Below, one piece after another: positions 18,322 through 27,567 of a stretch of 64,000 nucleotides of DNA. A model generated the notes under the pieces. That model worked only from the letters and a program-made list of their open reading frames with translations, was not told the origin of the DNA and did not search any database. The translations under genes and the position numbers were made by a program. Origin of the DNA: Spirosoma sordidisoli (GTDB taxonomy: Bacteria; Bacteroidota; Bacteroidia; Cytophagales; Spirosomataceae). The stretch lies in the NCBI RefSeq assembly GCF_004138325.1, contig NZ_SBLB01000001.1, forward strand, positions 186,001 through 250,000, given 5' to 3'. How positions within the stretch are numbered: position 1 is the stretch's first letter; each line of letters begins with the position of its first letter.

Positions 18322-19087
18322 ATGGCAACTGATAACAAAATTGCACTGGTGACCGGAGGCAGCCGCGGGCTGGGAAAAAATATGGCGATGCGACTGGCTG
18401 CCGATGGTACTGATCTTATTCTGACCTATCGTACGCAGCAGTCAGAAGCCGAGGCTGTGGTACAGGAACTGGAACGGCAGGGCCGGAAAGCGGTCGCCCT
18501 GCGGCTCGACACCAGCCTGTCAACGACATTTGATGCGTTTCTGGACGACGTAAAGGTCAGCTTAGCGCAAACCTGGGGCCGCACCCAGTTCGACTTTCTG
18601 ATCAATGACGCCGGTATCGACGCCAGCTCGCCCATTGCGCAAACGTCCGAAGAAGCGTTTGACAGCCTGTTTGCCGTTCACGTGAAAGGGGTCTATTTCC
18701 TGACGCAGAAAGCGCTGCCGTTACTGGCCGACCATGGGTGTATCGTCAATGTATCGACTGGCCTTACCCGCTTCACAACGCCCGGCTACGCGGCTTACGC
18801 GTCCATGAAAGGGGCGGTGGAAGTATTTACCAGGTATCTGGCCAAAGAACTGGGGCCCCGGGGCATCCGGGCCAATCTGGTAGCGCCCGGTCTTATCGAA
18901 ACTGATTTCACCCAGGCAGCCCGCGACACTCATCCCGAGCTGGGGGACGTTCATATCGTCGCAGACGGCGCTGGGTCGACTCGGGGTTCCCGACGATGTG
19001 GGTGGGGTGGCTGCGTTTCTTTGCTCGGCCGACGCCCGTTGGGTTAACGCCCAGCGCATTGAGGCATCGGGCGGTATGTTCCTGTAA
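18322..19087 (+). pseudogene. SDR family oxidoreductase, frameshifted by one base
   Basis: An NAD(P)-dependent short-chain dehydrogenase of classical type: TGGSRGLG cofactor motif, NDAG, then catalytic S-Y-K in VNVSTGLTRFTTPGYAAYASMKG. The reading frame is normal to about position 18941 and then runs into a non-family tail (ending at 19047). In the +1 frame the family C-terminus resumes (FISSQTALGRLGVPDDVGG, then IEASGGMFL) and stops at 19087. One extra G in the G5 run at 18942-18946 explains it; with four Gs the protein would be a complete, normal-length SDR. It could be a sequencing error, a real mutation or slippage. A terminator follows the restored stop. Confidence 0.85.
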
Positions 19088-19104
19088 ATCCGGACTCGGT
19101 CAAC

Positions 19105-19145
19105 AACATGGGTGAGCGCGCCAGCTGGCGTTGCTTACCCATGTT
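19105..19145 (+). terminator. terminator after the SDR gene
   Basis: Arms at 19105-19117 and 19133-19145 (13 bp, one G-T pair) with an inner 4-bp stem CGCC/GGCG, 17 bases past the restored SDR stop. It contains the ATG at 19108, which makes that codon an unlikely start for the next gene. Confidence 0.7.
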
Positions 19146-19227
19146 TGTTGACGATCGAGCAACCACATTTGCAAATGATCGGGTGATTCGGCAGCTTTAC
19201 AAAACGAGCTCTAAACCCCAATCTGGC

Positions 19228-20085
19228 ATGGATCAGCGCATTATCAACCTCTTCGACGAGTACACCCATAAACCGCTCAGGCGAGACGATTTTCTGAAAC
19301 GACTGGCCCAGCTGACGGGCGGAACAGCCGCTGCTCTGGCGGTGCTGCCCTTACTGGAAGTCAACTACGCCAAAGCCGAAACCATCACGGCTCAGGACGA
19401 TCGTATCAAAACCGAATCCATCACCTACCCCGGCTCCGACACCACCATGAAGGGGTACCTGGCCCGCCCCGCAGCGGCTGGTAAGTATCCGGCCGTTATC
19501 GTCATCCACGAAAACCGAGGCCTTAACCCCCACATCGAAGACGTAGCCCGACGCGTGGCGCTGGCGGGCTTTGTAGCCCTCGCCCCGGATGCGCTGTCGG
19601 CCGCCGGAGGCACCCCAACCGATGAAACCCAGATGCGGGAGCTGTTTGGCAAACTGGACGCCCAGAAAACGCGCGAAAATTTCATGAAAGCCGTCGACTA
19701 CCTTAAAACCCGCCCCGACAGTACCGGCAAAGTGGGTGCCGTTGGTTTCTGCTGGGGTGGCGCCATGGCCAATCAGCTCGCCGTTCACGTGCCTGACCTG
19801 AAAGCAGCGGTTCCGTTTTACGGCCGCCAACCCGACGCGGCCGACGTACCTAAGATCAAAGCGGCCGTGCAACTCCATTACGGCGGGCTGGACGAACGGG
19901 TCAATGCCGGGATCCCGGCCTACGAAGAAGCGCTGAAAAAGGCAGGGGTCGCCTACGAACTTTACGTATACGAAGGCGCGCAGCACGCTTTTCACAACGA
20001 CACCGCGCCCACCCGCTACAACGAAACCGCGGCCAAACTAGCCTGGGACCGTACTATTTCATTCTTTAAAAAGAACCTGAGCTAA
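19228..20085 (+). CDS. dienelactone hydrolase family protein, Tat-exported
   Basis: A 285-aa alpha/beta hydrolase. The ATG at 19228 gives a twin-arginine leader (PLRRDDFLKRLAQLTGG, then ALAVLPLLEV). Family features are PAVIVIHENRGLNPHIEDVARR, the cysteine nucleophile in GFCWGG, the aspartate in GGLDERV and the histidine in GAQHAFHND, the Cys-Asp-His triad of dienelactone hydrolases. The natural substrate of the exported bacterial forms is not known. The gene has its own transcription unit after the SDR terminator. Confidence 0.9.
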   Translation: MDQRIINLFDEYTHKPLRRDDFLKRLAQLTGGTAAALAVLPLLEVNYAKAETITAQDDRIKTESITYPGSDTTMKGYLARPAAAGKYPAVIVIHENRGLNPHIEDVARRVALAGFVALAPDALSAAGGTPTDETQMRELFGKLDAQKTRENFMKAVDYLKTRPDSTGKVGAVGFCWGGAMANQLAVHVPDLKAAVPFYGRQPDAADVPKIKAAVQLHYGGLDERVNAGIPAYEEALKKAGVAYELYVYEGAQHAFHNDTAPTRYNETAAKLAWDRTISFFKKNLS

Positions 20086-20096
20086 CCACCCGCCAG

Positions 20097-20510
20097 CTAC
20101 TTGTCGGCCCGGGTGGCCTGCCAGCTACCGGTAGCCATACCATCAGACGCCCGCCAGTTCCCTTTTAGCGCGGACTGTTCATAGGTGCCCGAAAACGTGA
20201 CGTCACTCCCACCCTGCGGGTCGGCATAAGCTGCGCTGAGTTTACCGTTTTGCCAGGTAATCACTTTCAGATCAATAGGATACCGATTGCCATCGGGCGC
20301 CAGCATCACGATCTGGCCGGTCAGCTTCCGGGCGTTGTCCTGATTGATAATCAGGTCGAATTTCCCCGCGTCTGAGCCATCATACGTACCGGCCCATTTG
20401 CCGATGAGCATGGCCGATGAGTCGGCCGGGGCCGCGGTTGTCTGAGCGGTGACTACAGAGTAGCTGGCTACCCAGGCCATAAGCAGGAATACCAGGGATC
20501 GGATTCGCAT
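20097..20510 (-). CDS. small secreted protein, lipocalin-like
   Basis: A 137-aa protein with signal peptide MRIRSLVFLLMAWVASYSVVTAQ. The mature part opens with MLIGKWAGTYDGSDAGKFDLII and ends with GNWRASDGMATGSWQATR, a beta-rich pattern with paired G-x-W motifs like small secreted lipocalin-type or beta-sandwich proteins of Bacteroidota. No enzymatic residues. Function unknown. Convergent with the dienelactone hydrolase gene. Confidence 0.7.
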   Translation of the reverse strand: MRIRSLVFLLMAWVASYSVVTAQTTAAPADSSAMLIGKWAGTYDGSDAGKFDLIINQDNARKLTGQIVMLAPDGNRYPIDLKVITWQNGKLSAAYADPQGGSDVTFSGTYEQSALKGNWRASDGMATGSWQATRADK

Positions 20511-20576
20511 GATAATGAAGAAGTTAGTTTGTTCAGGATGGTACAGGAGTCGATCTCCCGCTGCCTCCTAAACAAA

Positions 20577-20617
20577 AAACCGCCCGACGCCTACTGATCG
20601 GTAGCGTCGGGCGGTTT
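20577..20617 (-). terminator. terminator after pgl
   Basis: A GC-rich stem (20577-20594 with 20601-20617, one bulged base) flanked by A-runs that read as U-runs on the minus strand, 21 bases past the pgl stop. Confidence 0.75.
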
Positions 20618-20637
20618 ATAAGGTACACAGATGGTGG

Positions 20638-21363
20638 CTACTGACTGAGGCTGGCAGCCGCTTTCTCATCGACCATCCAGATAAGCTGGCCGTCAGCGGG
20701 TTTGATAACCTGCGACGGATAAGTGTCGGGCCGGAACTCGCCCTCCAGCACTTCTTTCAGCGGGGCCGCTTTTTTAGGGCCGGCCACCAGAAACAGTACA
20801 CACGACGCCCGGTTTACCACCGGAGCCGTGAGGGTGAGCCGGTACATAGTCTGCTGCTTTAGGTAATAAGCCTTCGTCCAGCTGGTTTGCTCGTGTACGA
20901 CCTCGGTACCCGGAAACAGGGACAGCGTATGGCCGTCGTCGCCCATGCCCAGCAACACCAGGTCGAAGGTGGGGCCGGTGTCGCCAAAATAGTCGTGTAA
21001 AATCCGGTCATAGTCGGCTGCCGCAGCCTCGGGTTCGAGTTCGGTGCGCCATACGTGAATCTGTTCTTCGGGGGTGAACACATGCCCCAGCAGCGTATCG
21101 TAGGCCATACCAGCATTGCTCTGCTCGTCGTCAATGGGTACGTACCGCTCGTCGCCCCAGAAAACATGCAGCTGCAGCCACGGAATCTGCTCGGCAAAGG
21201 GTGATTTTGCCAGCAGTTCGTGCAGGGCTTTGGGCGTACTGCCTCCCGACAGGGCAATGGTAAAACGGTCCTGTTTTTTCAGAACCTCTTTGATCTGCTT
21301 CGTAATAAACTCAGCCGCAGCCTTGGCCAGCGCGTCCGGGTTTTTCTTGATAAGAACCTGCAT
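20638..21363 (-). CDS. pgl: 6-phosphogluconolactonase
   Basis: A 241-aa cytoplasmic enzyme of the oxidative pentose phosphate pathway that hydrolyses 6-phosphogluconolactone. Motifs: ALSGGSTPKALHELLA near residue 40, WGDERYVP near 70 and the LLGMGDDGHTLSLFPG active-site block near 140. It lies 71 bases downstream of zwf on the same strand and ends at a terminator, so the two form an operon. No 6-phosphogluconate dehydrogenase gene is in the window. Confidence 0.94.
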   Translation of the reverse strand: MQVLIKKNPDALAKAAAEFITKQIKEVLKKQDRFTIALSGGSTPKALHELLAKSPFAEQIPWLQLHVFWGDERYVPIDDEQSNAGMAYDTLLGHVFTPEEQIHVWRTELEPEAAAADYDRILHDYFGDTGPTFDLVLLGMGDDGHTLSLFPGTEVVHEQTSWTKAYYLKQQTMYRLTLTAPVVNRASCVLFLVAGPKKAAPLKEVLEGEFRPDTYPSQVIKPADGQLIWMVDEKAAASLSQ

Positions 21364-21434
21364 ACGATCGGTTTACAGTTGTTGGCAAACGATGCTGATG
21401 ACGGCAAAAGCCACGATTCGAACACCCAACCGGG

Positions 21435-22931
21435 TTATTTCCACGAGAACCCGTCTTTTTCGACCAGGCGCATGGCCGCTTCGGGACCCCATGAACCTGG
21501 CGTGTAGTTCGGGAAATCGGTGGGAGCCTCGCTCTCCCAGGCGTCGAGGATGGGGGTAACCACCCGCCAGGCCGCTTCTACCTGATCGGCGCGCATAAAC
21601 AGGGTAGCATCGCCCGTCATCACGTCGAGCAGCAGGGTTTCGTACGCTTCGGGTTCCTGCCCATCGTAAGCCGTTTTGTAGCTGAACACCATCTCGACCG
21701 GATCAATGGCCAGGGTCTGCCCCGGGCGTTTAGCCTGAAAACGCAGTCGTATGTCCATGGCCGGCTGGATACCGATCGTTAGCCGGTTCGACTCCCAGGT
21801 CGAGATCGCTTCATCGGGGAAGGCAAAATCCGGAGCCGCTTTGAACTGAATCGTAATAACCGTCGTCTTTTCGGCCAGCGATTTGCCCGTCCGCAGGTAG
21901 AACGGCACATTCTCCCACCGCCAGTTATCGACGTATAGCTTTACGGCGGCAAAGGTTTCGGTAGCCGAATCGGGCTTTACGCCTTCTTCCTGCCGGTAGC
22001 CGGGGATGTCTTTATCTTTTACGCGCCCCGGTCCGTACTGACCACGAACGGCCACCTGTTTGACGTCTTCGGGCTTGATGGGGCGAATCGCGTGCAGTAC
22101 GTCTACTTTTTTGTTGCGGACTTCATTCGCGTCGAAATTGACCGGAGCTTCGGTAGCCACCATGCACATGACCTGAAGCAGGTGATTCTGAATCATATCG
22201 CGCAGCGCACCGGAGCCTTCGTAGTAGCCCCCCCGCCCTTCGAGCCCTACCGTTTCGGCGGCCGTGATCTGCACATATTCGACATAGCGCCGGTTCCAGA
22301 TCGGTTCAAAAAGCGAGTTGGCAAACCGCAGCGCCAGAATATTCTGGACGGTTTCTTTCCCCAGGTAGTGATCGATGCGGTAGATCTGTTCTTCGGCAAA
22401 GAGGCCACCCAGCAGTTCGTTCAGTTCGAGGGCCGTTTTCAGGTCATGGCCAAACGGCTTCTCCACCACGATCCGCACGTGCCGTTTGTCGCCACACAGC
22501 TCCAGCTTGCTGAGGTTGGTAGCGATGTTAGGAACCAGCTGCGGAGCCACGGCCAGGTAGAACACCACGTTGGGGTGCTCGCCCCATTCTTCTTCTTTCT
22601 GACGCACAAAATCGGACAGCGTGCCGTAGGCGCCCGCATCGCCCGCGTCCATCTGCAGGTAGGATACCAGGGGCGAAAACGATTTCCAGGCGTCTTCGGG
22701 TCCGTTTTTACGGCGCGAGAAAGACTGTACCCCGTCGAGCAGGCGCTCCCGGAACGAGTCGTTGTCATACGGACTACGGCCCAGGCCAACAACGGCAAAC
22801 CGCTCGGGCAGGTACTGGTCGATAAAAAGGTTGTAAAGCGCTGGCGTTAGTTTCCGGAGGTTCAGATCACCGCTGCCGCCGAATATAAAGAGGATGGTAG
22901 CGGCTGGCCGCTGATTAGTGGCTGGAATCAT
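21435..22931 (-). CDS. zwf: glucose-6-phosphate 1-dehydrogenase
   Basis: A 498-aa enzyme that oxidises glucose-6-phosphate and yields NADPH. The N-terminal cofactor motif [14 protein letters not shown] and the active-site [13 protein letters not shown] (near residue 185) are clear; VEKPFGHD precedes it. Full length. It is first in the zwf-pgl pair. The upstream region is shared with the divergent histidine kinase gene (235 bases). Confidence 0.96.
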   Translation of the reverse strand: MIPATNQRPAATILFIFGGSGDLNLRKLTPALYNLFIDQYLPERFAVVGLGRSPYDNDSFRERLLDGVQSFSRRKNGPEDAWKSFSPLVSYLQMDAGDAGAYGTLSDFVRQKEEEWGEHPNVVFYLAVAPQLVPNIATNLSKLELCGDKRHVRIVVEKPFGHDLKTALELNELLGGLFAEEQIYRIDHYLGKETVQNILALRFANSLFEPIWNRRYVEYVQITAAETVGLEGRGGYYEGSGALRDMIQNHLLQVMCMVATEAPVNFDANEVRNKKVDVLHAIRPIKPEDVKQVAVRGQYGPGRVKDKDIPGYRQEEGVKPDSATETFAAVKLYVDNWRWENVPFYLRTGKSLAEKTTVITIQFKAAPDFAFPDEAISTWESNRLTIGIQPAMDIRLRFQAKRPGQTLAIDPVEMVFSYKTAYDGQEPEAYETLLLDVMTGDATLFMRADQVEAAWRVVTPILDAWESEAPTDFPNYTPGSWGPEAAMRLVEKDGFSWK

Positions 22932-23166
22932 AAGCTGGTTGTATTGAGGGCCGCAAATTACCGATGCCCCCCGTTCCGAACAAGTCTACACGAATAAGGT
23001 TAGCGTTGGTGGTGCATAGCCCTGACGGATGGATAGGTAAATGTACGGCTGTTCTTCTTTTTTGGTAGACTTGCATTATCTACATCCCAACCGGACTTAG
23101 TACATTTATAGTTCGGTTCAGCAGGCTTTACTTTCTTTACCGGCTCTCCCCAGTCTTACGCTTACT

Positions 23167-24333
23167 ATGGATCAGTTTTTCGAGTTTTTCCGGCGGCTTA
23201 CCGACACCAGCGACTGGCCTCCCCGCTGGCTGTGTGGTACCTGGACCGACTTCCACGGATGGCTCTATATCGTTTCAGACCTTACCATCTGGCTGGCCTA
23301 TATGGCCATACCGCTTATACTCATTCGGTTTTTACTCAAAAAAACCGGGGTTCCGCTCACGGGTGTATTCTGGCTGTTTGGCGCCTTTATTCTGCTCTGC
23401 GGCCTGACCCACCTGATCGATGCGCTCATGTTCTGGTGGCCAGCCTACCGCATCAGTGCCCTTGTCCGGTTTATGACGGGTCTTGTTTCTATTGCTACCG
23501 TAATAGCGTTGATCCGGTATTTTAACGAGGCATTGGGGTTGCGGACATCGGATGAATACAGCCGGGAGCTCACCCTTCGGCAACAGGCGATGCAGGAGCT
23601 GGCCCGCTCCAACGAAGAACTGCAACAGTTTGCCTATGTGGCCTCCCACGATCTGCAGTCACCCCTGAAAACCATTACCAACTACCTCACGCTGCTGGAA
23701 GCCAAACATGGCAGCCACCTCGACACCGACGCCCGAAAGCTGATCAGCGTCTCAACAGCCGCGGCCGACCGGATGCGCTCGCTGATCAACGACCTGCTGG
23801 CTTTCTCACGGGTAGGCAACACGGTCGAGTTTACCCCTGTCGACCTGAATCAGGTTGTGGCAGATGTGATCGAAGAACACCAGGCCGATATTCAGGCTAC
23901 CCACGCAACCATCCGCGTAGAGGGTACGCTTCCTACGCTGACCGCCCACCAGACCGATATCCACCAGCTGTTTCAGAACCTGGTCAGTAACGCGCTCAAA
24001 TACCGACGGCCGGCTACCGACCCCAAAGTACTGATCCGGGTGTCGGACCGGGGTGATCGCTATCATTTTATGGTCAGCGACAATGGGATCGGTATCGATC
24101 TGCAATACCACGACCGTATCTTCCAGATCTTTCAGCGCCTGCACGGCCGCAACGAATACTCGGGAACCGGCATCGGGCTGGCCACCGTAAAAAAAGTCAT
24201 CGATATTTACGGCGGCCGGATTTGGGTCGAGAGTACCCCCGGCACCGGCAGTACCTTTCATTTTACCCTCCCCAAAATCATAAAAACCCTACAGCATTAT
24301 GCCCAAACCGATTCGCTGCATTCTGTTGGTTGA
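23167..24333 (+). CDS. histidine kinase with ethylene-receptor-type sensor domain
   Basis: A 388-aa membrane kinase. Residues about 30-118 form three helices that match the plant ethylene receptor ETR1 with a constant offset of 13: Asp38, Tyr45, Ile48, Pro49, Ile75, Cys78 and His82 correspond to ETR1 D25, Y32, I35, P36, I62, C65 and H69. Cys and His are the Cu(I) ligands of ETR1. A coiled coil (residues 128-155) leads to a HisKA domain (VASHDLQSPLKTITNY, His161) and a HATPase with NALKY, DNGIGID and GTGIGLATVKK. There is no GAF domain. It overlaps the following receiver gene by 35 bases, so they form a pair. Ethylene or another small ligand is the inferred signal. Confidence 0.88.
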   Translation: MDQFFEFFRRLTDTSDWPPRWLCGTWTDFHGWLYIVSDLTIWLAYMAIPLILIRFLLKKTGVPLTGVFWLFGAFILLCGLTHLIDALMFWWPAYRISALVRFMTGLVSIATVIALIRYFNEALGLRTSDEYSRELTLRQQAMQELARSNEELQQFAYVASHDLQSPLKTITNYLTLLEAKHGSHLDTDARKLISVSTAAADRMRSLINDLLAFSRVGNTVEFTPVDLNQVVADVIEEHQADIQATHATIRVEGTLPTLTAHQTDIHQLFQNLVSNALKYRRPATDPKVLIRVSDRGDRYHFMVSDNGIGIDLQYHDRIFQIFQRLHGRNEYSGTGIGLATVKKVIDIYGGRIWVESTPGTGSTFHFTLPKIIKTLQHYAQTDSLHSVG

Positions 24334-24715
24334 CGATGACCCCGACGATAATTTCTTTCATCAGCTGATTATTGAGGAGTCGGGCTATTGCGAAACGGTG
24401 CGGATCGCTGAAAACGGCCAGAAAGCCCTCGATTACCTGACCCAGACCGATCATCCCGACTACCTGCAGCCCGACGTCATCATGCTGGATATCAACATGC
24501 CCGGCATGAACGGATTCGAATTTCTGGATCGGTATCATCAGCTGCCAGCCTCACAAAAGAGCCGGCTGATCCTGCTGATGCTGACGACTTCGCTAAACCC
24601 CGCCGACCGGCAGCGGGCCATTGGCATGGACGAGGTGGCTGGCTATTACAGCAAACCCCTAACGAGGGATATGATCCAGAAAATCGTGGATACCTATTTC
24701 TCAGCGCCGGTCTGA
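24299..24715 (+). CDS. single-domain response regulator (Rcp1-like)
   Basis: A 138-aa receiver domain without an output domain. Acidic pocket VDDDPDD, phospho-acceptor Asp64 in MLDINMPGMNG, threonines in LMLTTSL and lysine in YYSKPL are all present. It resembles the receivers paired with bacterial phytochromes. It overlaps the ethylene-receptor-type kinase gene by 35 bases and is its evident partner. Output must be through protein contact or a phosphorelay. Confidence 0.92.
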   Translation: MPKPIRCILLVDDDPDDNFFHQLIIEESGYCETVRIAENGQKALDYLTQTDHPDYLQPDVIMLDINMPGMNGFEFLDRYHQLPASQKSRLILLMLTTSLNPADRQRAIGMDEVAGYYSKPLTRDMIQKIVDTYFSAPV

Positions 24716-24800
24716 GGCCGGTCAATCTGAATAGTGCTCAGCCACACGATCCGACCGGCGGGTTATCTACATTATTATTTCGTCAGGCCCGCATTTTGGC

Positions 24801-24808
24801 TACTTTTG
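24801..24808 (+). promoter_or_regulatory. promoter -7 element of rpiB
   Basis: Exact TAnnTTTG (TACTTTTG), 27 bases before the ATG at 24836. The -33 region (TTTCG near 24778) is weak. Confidence 0.5.
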
Positions 24809-24835
24809 GGCCTGATATCAACCTTGCATTACTTT

Positions 24836-25264
24836 ATGAAAATTGCCATCGGCTCCGACCACGCCGGTTTCCGCTACAAAGAAGCCATTAAGCAGTATCT
24901 GATTGACCAGGGTCATGATGTAACGGACATGGGTACCTACTCCGACGCATCGGTTGATTACCCGCGTTTTATCCGGCCCGTTGCCGAAGCCGTAGCGGCT
25001 GGTGATGTAGAACGTGGGGTTGTACTGGGCGGCTCAGGCAACGGAGAAGCCATCATGTCGAACCGCATCAAAGGCGTCCGCGCGGCCCTCTGCTGGAATG
25101 AAGAGTCGGCCCGGCTATGCCGCCAGCATAACGATGCCAACGTGATCTCGCTGGGCGAGCGGATGATGAGTGAAGAAACGGCGCTCAAACTCGTGCAGAT
25201 CTGGCTCGACACCCCGTTCGAAGGCGGTCGGCACCTGACACGCATTCAGCAGCTGGACGAATAG
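24836..25264 (+). CDS. rpiB: ribose-5-phosphate isomerase B family (RpiB/LacAB)
   Basis: A 142-aa sugar-phosphate isomerase that interconverts ribose-5-phosphate and ribulose-5-phosphate, or a related aldose/ketose phosphate. Motifs: IGSDHAGF at the N-terminus, GSGNGEAIMSNRIKGVRAALCWN in the middle and ARLCRQHNDANVISLGERM. GSGNGEA occupies the place of the usual anion-binding GSGxG loop with its active-site cysteine nearby (ALCWN). The start follows the promoter. It lies 13 bases before the FUSC gene. Confidence 0.9.
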   Translation: MKIAIGSDHAGFRYKEAIKQYLIDQGHDVTDMGTYSDASVDYPRFIRPVAEAVAAGDVERGVVLGGSGNGEAIMSNRIKGVRAALCWNEESARLCRQHNDANVISLGERMMSEETALKLVQIWLDTPFEGGRHLTRIQQLDE

Positions 25265-25277
25265 TAACGGGGGCGTT

Positions 25278-27452
25278 ATGAACCGACGCATCCGGGAAAT
25301 CGCCTATTTTCTCTCAAGCCAGAACTTCTCGAACGGCTTTCGTACCACGCTGTCTATTCTACTCCCCTCGCTGGTTTCTGACCAGTTTGGGCACCTGGAT
25401 ACGGGTATGGCCATCTCGCTGGGGGCACTGGCCGTCAGTTTGAGCGATGCCCCCGGCCCGGTTCAGCACCGCCGGAATGCCATGCTGGCCACGGTTGTTG
25501 TCAGCGTCGGGATGACTTTACTGACCGGCGTAGCGCGCCTGCACCCGATTTCCATGACCCTGGAAATCGGGCTGCTGGGTTTCTTTTTTTCTATGTTCGT
25601 GATTTACGGCAACCGGGCCACCTCGGTCGGTACAGCCGCTTTGCTCACGATGATCCTGATGCTCGACCGGCCGCTCGATCTGATGGGTATTTTGCGTGAG
25701 AGCGGACTCATTGCGGCCGGCGGACTCTGGTATACGGCCATTGGTCTGCTCTCGTCGCGGCTTCGCCCCTACCAGGCTGCCCGTCAGGCGCTGGGCCAGT
25801 GTATTCATGCCGTGGCTACCTTCATGGCCATCAAGGCCGATTTTTACGACATCAGCACCCCGCTCGATGATGACTACCGGCGGCTGGTTGCCCAGCAGGT
25901 TGTGGTGAGCGAGCAGCAGGATGCCGTGCGCGAAATTCTCTTCAAAAGCCGGCAGCTGATGGCCGAGTCCGACAATACCAGCCGCCTGCTCGTGCTTACC
26001 TTCACGGATGTCGTTGATCTGTACGACCAGATACTGGCCATGTACCTCGACTATGCCGACATGCTGGAGCGGTTTGGCCAGACCGGGGTTCTGCCGCGCT
26101 TTGCCGCCCTGATTCGTAAGCTATCTATCGAGCTCGATTACATTGGCTTATCGATACAGGCCAGTGTGATTCGGCGCCCCCCGATCGACATCAGCAAACA
26201 GCTCGATGATCTCTGGCAGCACATCGAAGCACTGGGCCCTGAATACGGCAGTACCCTCGTCCTGCGAAAAGCCATGGTCGGCTTACGAGCCATCAGCCAG
26301 CGGCTGTCAATTATTCAGAATAACATCAGCCAGCCCGCGGTACCCACCGATCGGGCCGACACCATCGAATACGGCCGGTTTGTGTCTCACCAGGTCATCG
26401 ACTGGCCTTCTTTCCGAAACAACCTGACCCGCGAGTCATCAGCTTTCCGACACTCGGTGCGGGTGGCGGTCTCGCTGGTCGTTGGCTACCTGCTCACGCT
26501 GGTACTGCCGTACGGCGACTATAGCTACTGGGTTCTGCTTACAGTGCTGGTTATTCTCAAACCGGCCTTCAGCCTGACCAAACAACGAAACATTGAACGC
26601 ATTACCGGCACGCTGGCCGGGGCCATCATCGGGGTTCTGATTCTGATGTTTGTGCCCGACAAAGCCGCTCAGTTCGCGTTTCTGGTTTTGTTCATGCTGG
26701 GCACCTACAGCTTTCTCCGGTTCAACTACCTGGTCATGGTTGTCTGCGTAACCCCTTTCCTGCTGATTGTTTTCAGCTTTCTGGGAACGGGCTACCTCGA
26801 CGTGGCGGGCGAGCGGTTTCTGGATACGCTGCTGGGCGGGCTGCTGGCCTTCGGCGCCAGCTATCTGCTTTTTCCCAACTGGGAGTCGAACCAGATTGTC
26901 AACACCATGCGCGAAATGCTCAGCGCCAACATCCGGTATATGAATCTGCTCCTCGACGGGCTGTCGGGCAAATCACTGCCGGTTGTCGATTATAAACTGG
27001 TCAGAAAAGAGGTGTACGTAGCTTCGGCCAACCTGGCAGCGGCCTTTCAGCGAATGACATCGGAACCGAAGCATAAGCAGCGCAACGAAACGCTCATCTA
27101 CGAATTTGTGGTACTTAACCACATACTATCGGCCAATATTGCCACCCTGATTACCGGTTTGCTGACCGACCGGCCCAGGCCGTATTCGGCAGAGGTACTT
27201 AAACCGATCAAGCGGGCCGCAGCCACCCTGACCGACAGCCAGAAGCGCTTGCTGGAAACGCAGCCCGTAGAGTCGGCTGCCACCCGCCCCGTAGCGGCCG
27301 ACACGGTCGATGCGCCTGAGCCGACTTCGGCCGATCTTCTGTTTATGGAACACCTGCAGTTTATCCAGCAGGTAAGTGGCGATATAGGCAAGGTACTTTC
27401 GAAGGGGAACTGGGTCGATCACCCGGCAACAAAAAACCCCGACGGACCGTAG
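25278..27452 (+). CDS. FUSC family inner-membrane protein (YccS-like)
   Basis: A 724-aa protein with two sets of transmembrane helices: residues about 40-165 and 395-530, separated by a long soluble helical region. The second set has the FUSC signature (PYGDYSYWVLLTVLVILKPAFSLTKQRNIERITGTLAGAIIG). This family includes YccS/YhfK and aromatic-acid efflux-like proteins. The substrate cannot be told. It is probably co-transcribed with rpiB. A terminator overlaps its 3' end. Confidence 0.85.
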   Translation: MNRRIREIAYFLSSQNFSNGFRTTLSILLPSLVSDQFGHLDTGMAISLGALAVSLSDAPGPVQHRRNAMLATVVVSVGMTLLTGVARLHPISMTLEIGLLGFFFSMFVIYGNRATSVGTAALLTMILMLDRPLDLMGILRESGLIAAGGLWYTAIGLLSSRLRPYQAARQALGQCIHAVATFMAIKADFYDISTPLDDDYRRLVAQQVVVSEQQDAVREILFKSRQLMAESDNTSRLLVLTFTDVVDLYDQILAMYLDYADMLERFGQTGVLPRFAALIRKLSIELDYIGLSIQASVIRRPPIDISKQLDDLWQHIEALGPEYGSTLVLRKAMVGLRAISQRLSIIQNNISQPAVPTDRADTIEYGRFVSHQVIDWPSFRNNLTRESSAFRHSVRVAVSLVVGYLLTLVLPYGDYSYWVLLTVLVILKPAFSLTKQRNIERITGTLAGAIIGVLILMFVPDKAAQFAFLVLFMLGTYSFLRFNYLVMVVCVTPFLLIVFSFLGTGYLDVAGERFLDTLLGGLLAFGASYLLFPNWESNQIVNTMREMLSANIRYMNLLLDGLSGKSLPVVDYKLVRKEVYVASANLAAAFQRMTSEPKHKQRNETLIYEFVVLNHILSANIATLITGLLTDRPRPYSAEVLKPIKRAAATLTDSQKRLLETQPVESAATRPVAADTVDAPEPTSADLLFMEHLQFIQQVSGDIGKVLSKGNWVDHPATKNPDGP

Positions 27453-27465
27453 TCATCGGGGTTTT
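27433..27465 (+). terminator. terminator at the end of the FUSC gene
   Basis: A 10-bp stem (27433-27442 with 27456-27465) whose right arm ends in TTTT; the gene's stop codon lies in the loop. Confidence 0.7.
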
Positions 27466-27567
27466 GCTGCGTTGTTAAGAGGTAAACGCCTAACGTATCC
27501 CGTTTGTTTCACACATGAAAAACTGTGCCATTATTTTTCACTTTAATCAACTTCGCCATTATAACTC

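Noticed and set aside
19108..19228. Longer start for the dienelactone hydrolase
   Set aside because: The upstream ATG lies in a terminator stem-loop, and the Tat leader starts at 19228.
20638..22931. zwf-pgl pair lacking gnd as a sign of an unusual pathway
   Set aside because: gnd may be elsewhere in the genome; absence from one window says little.
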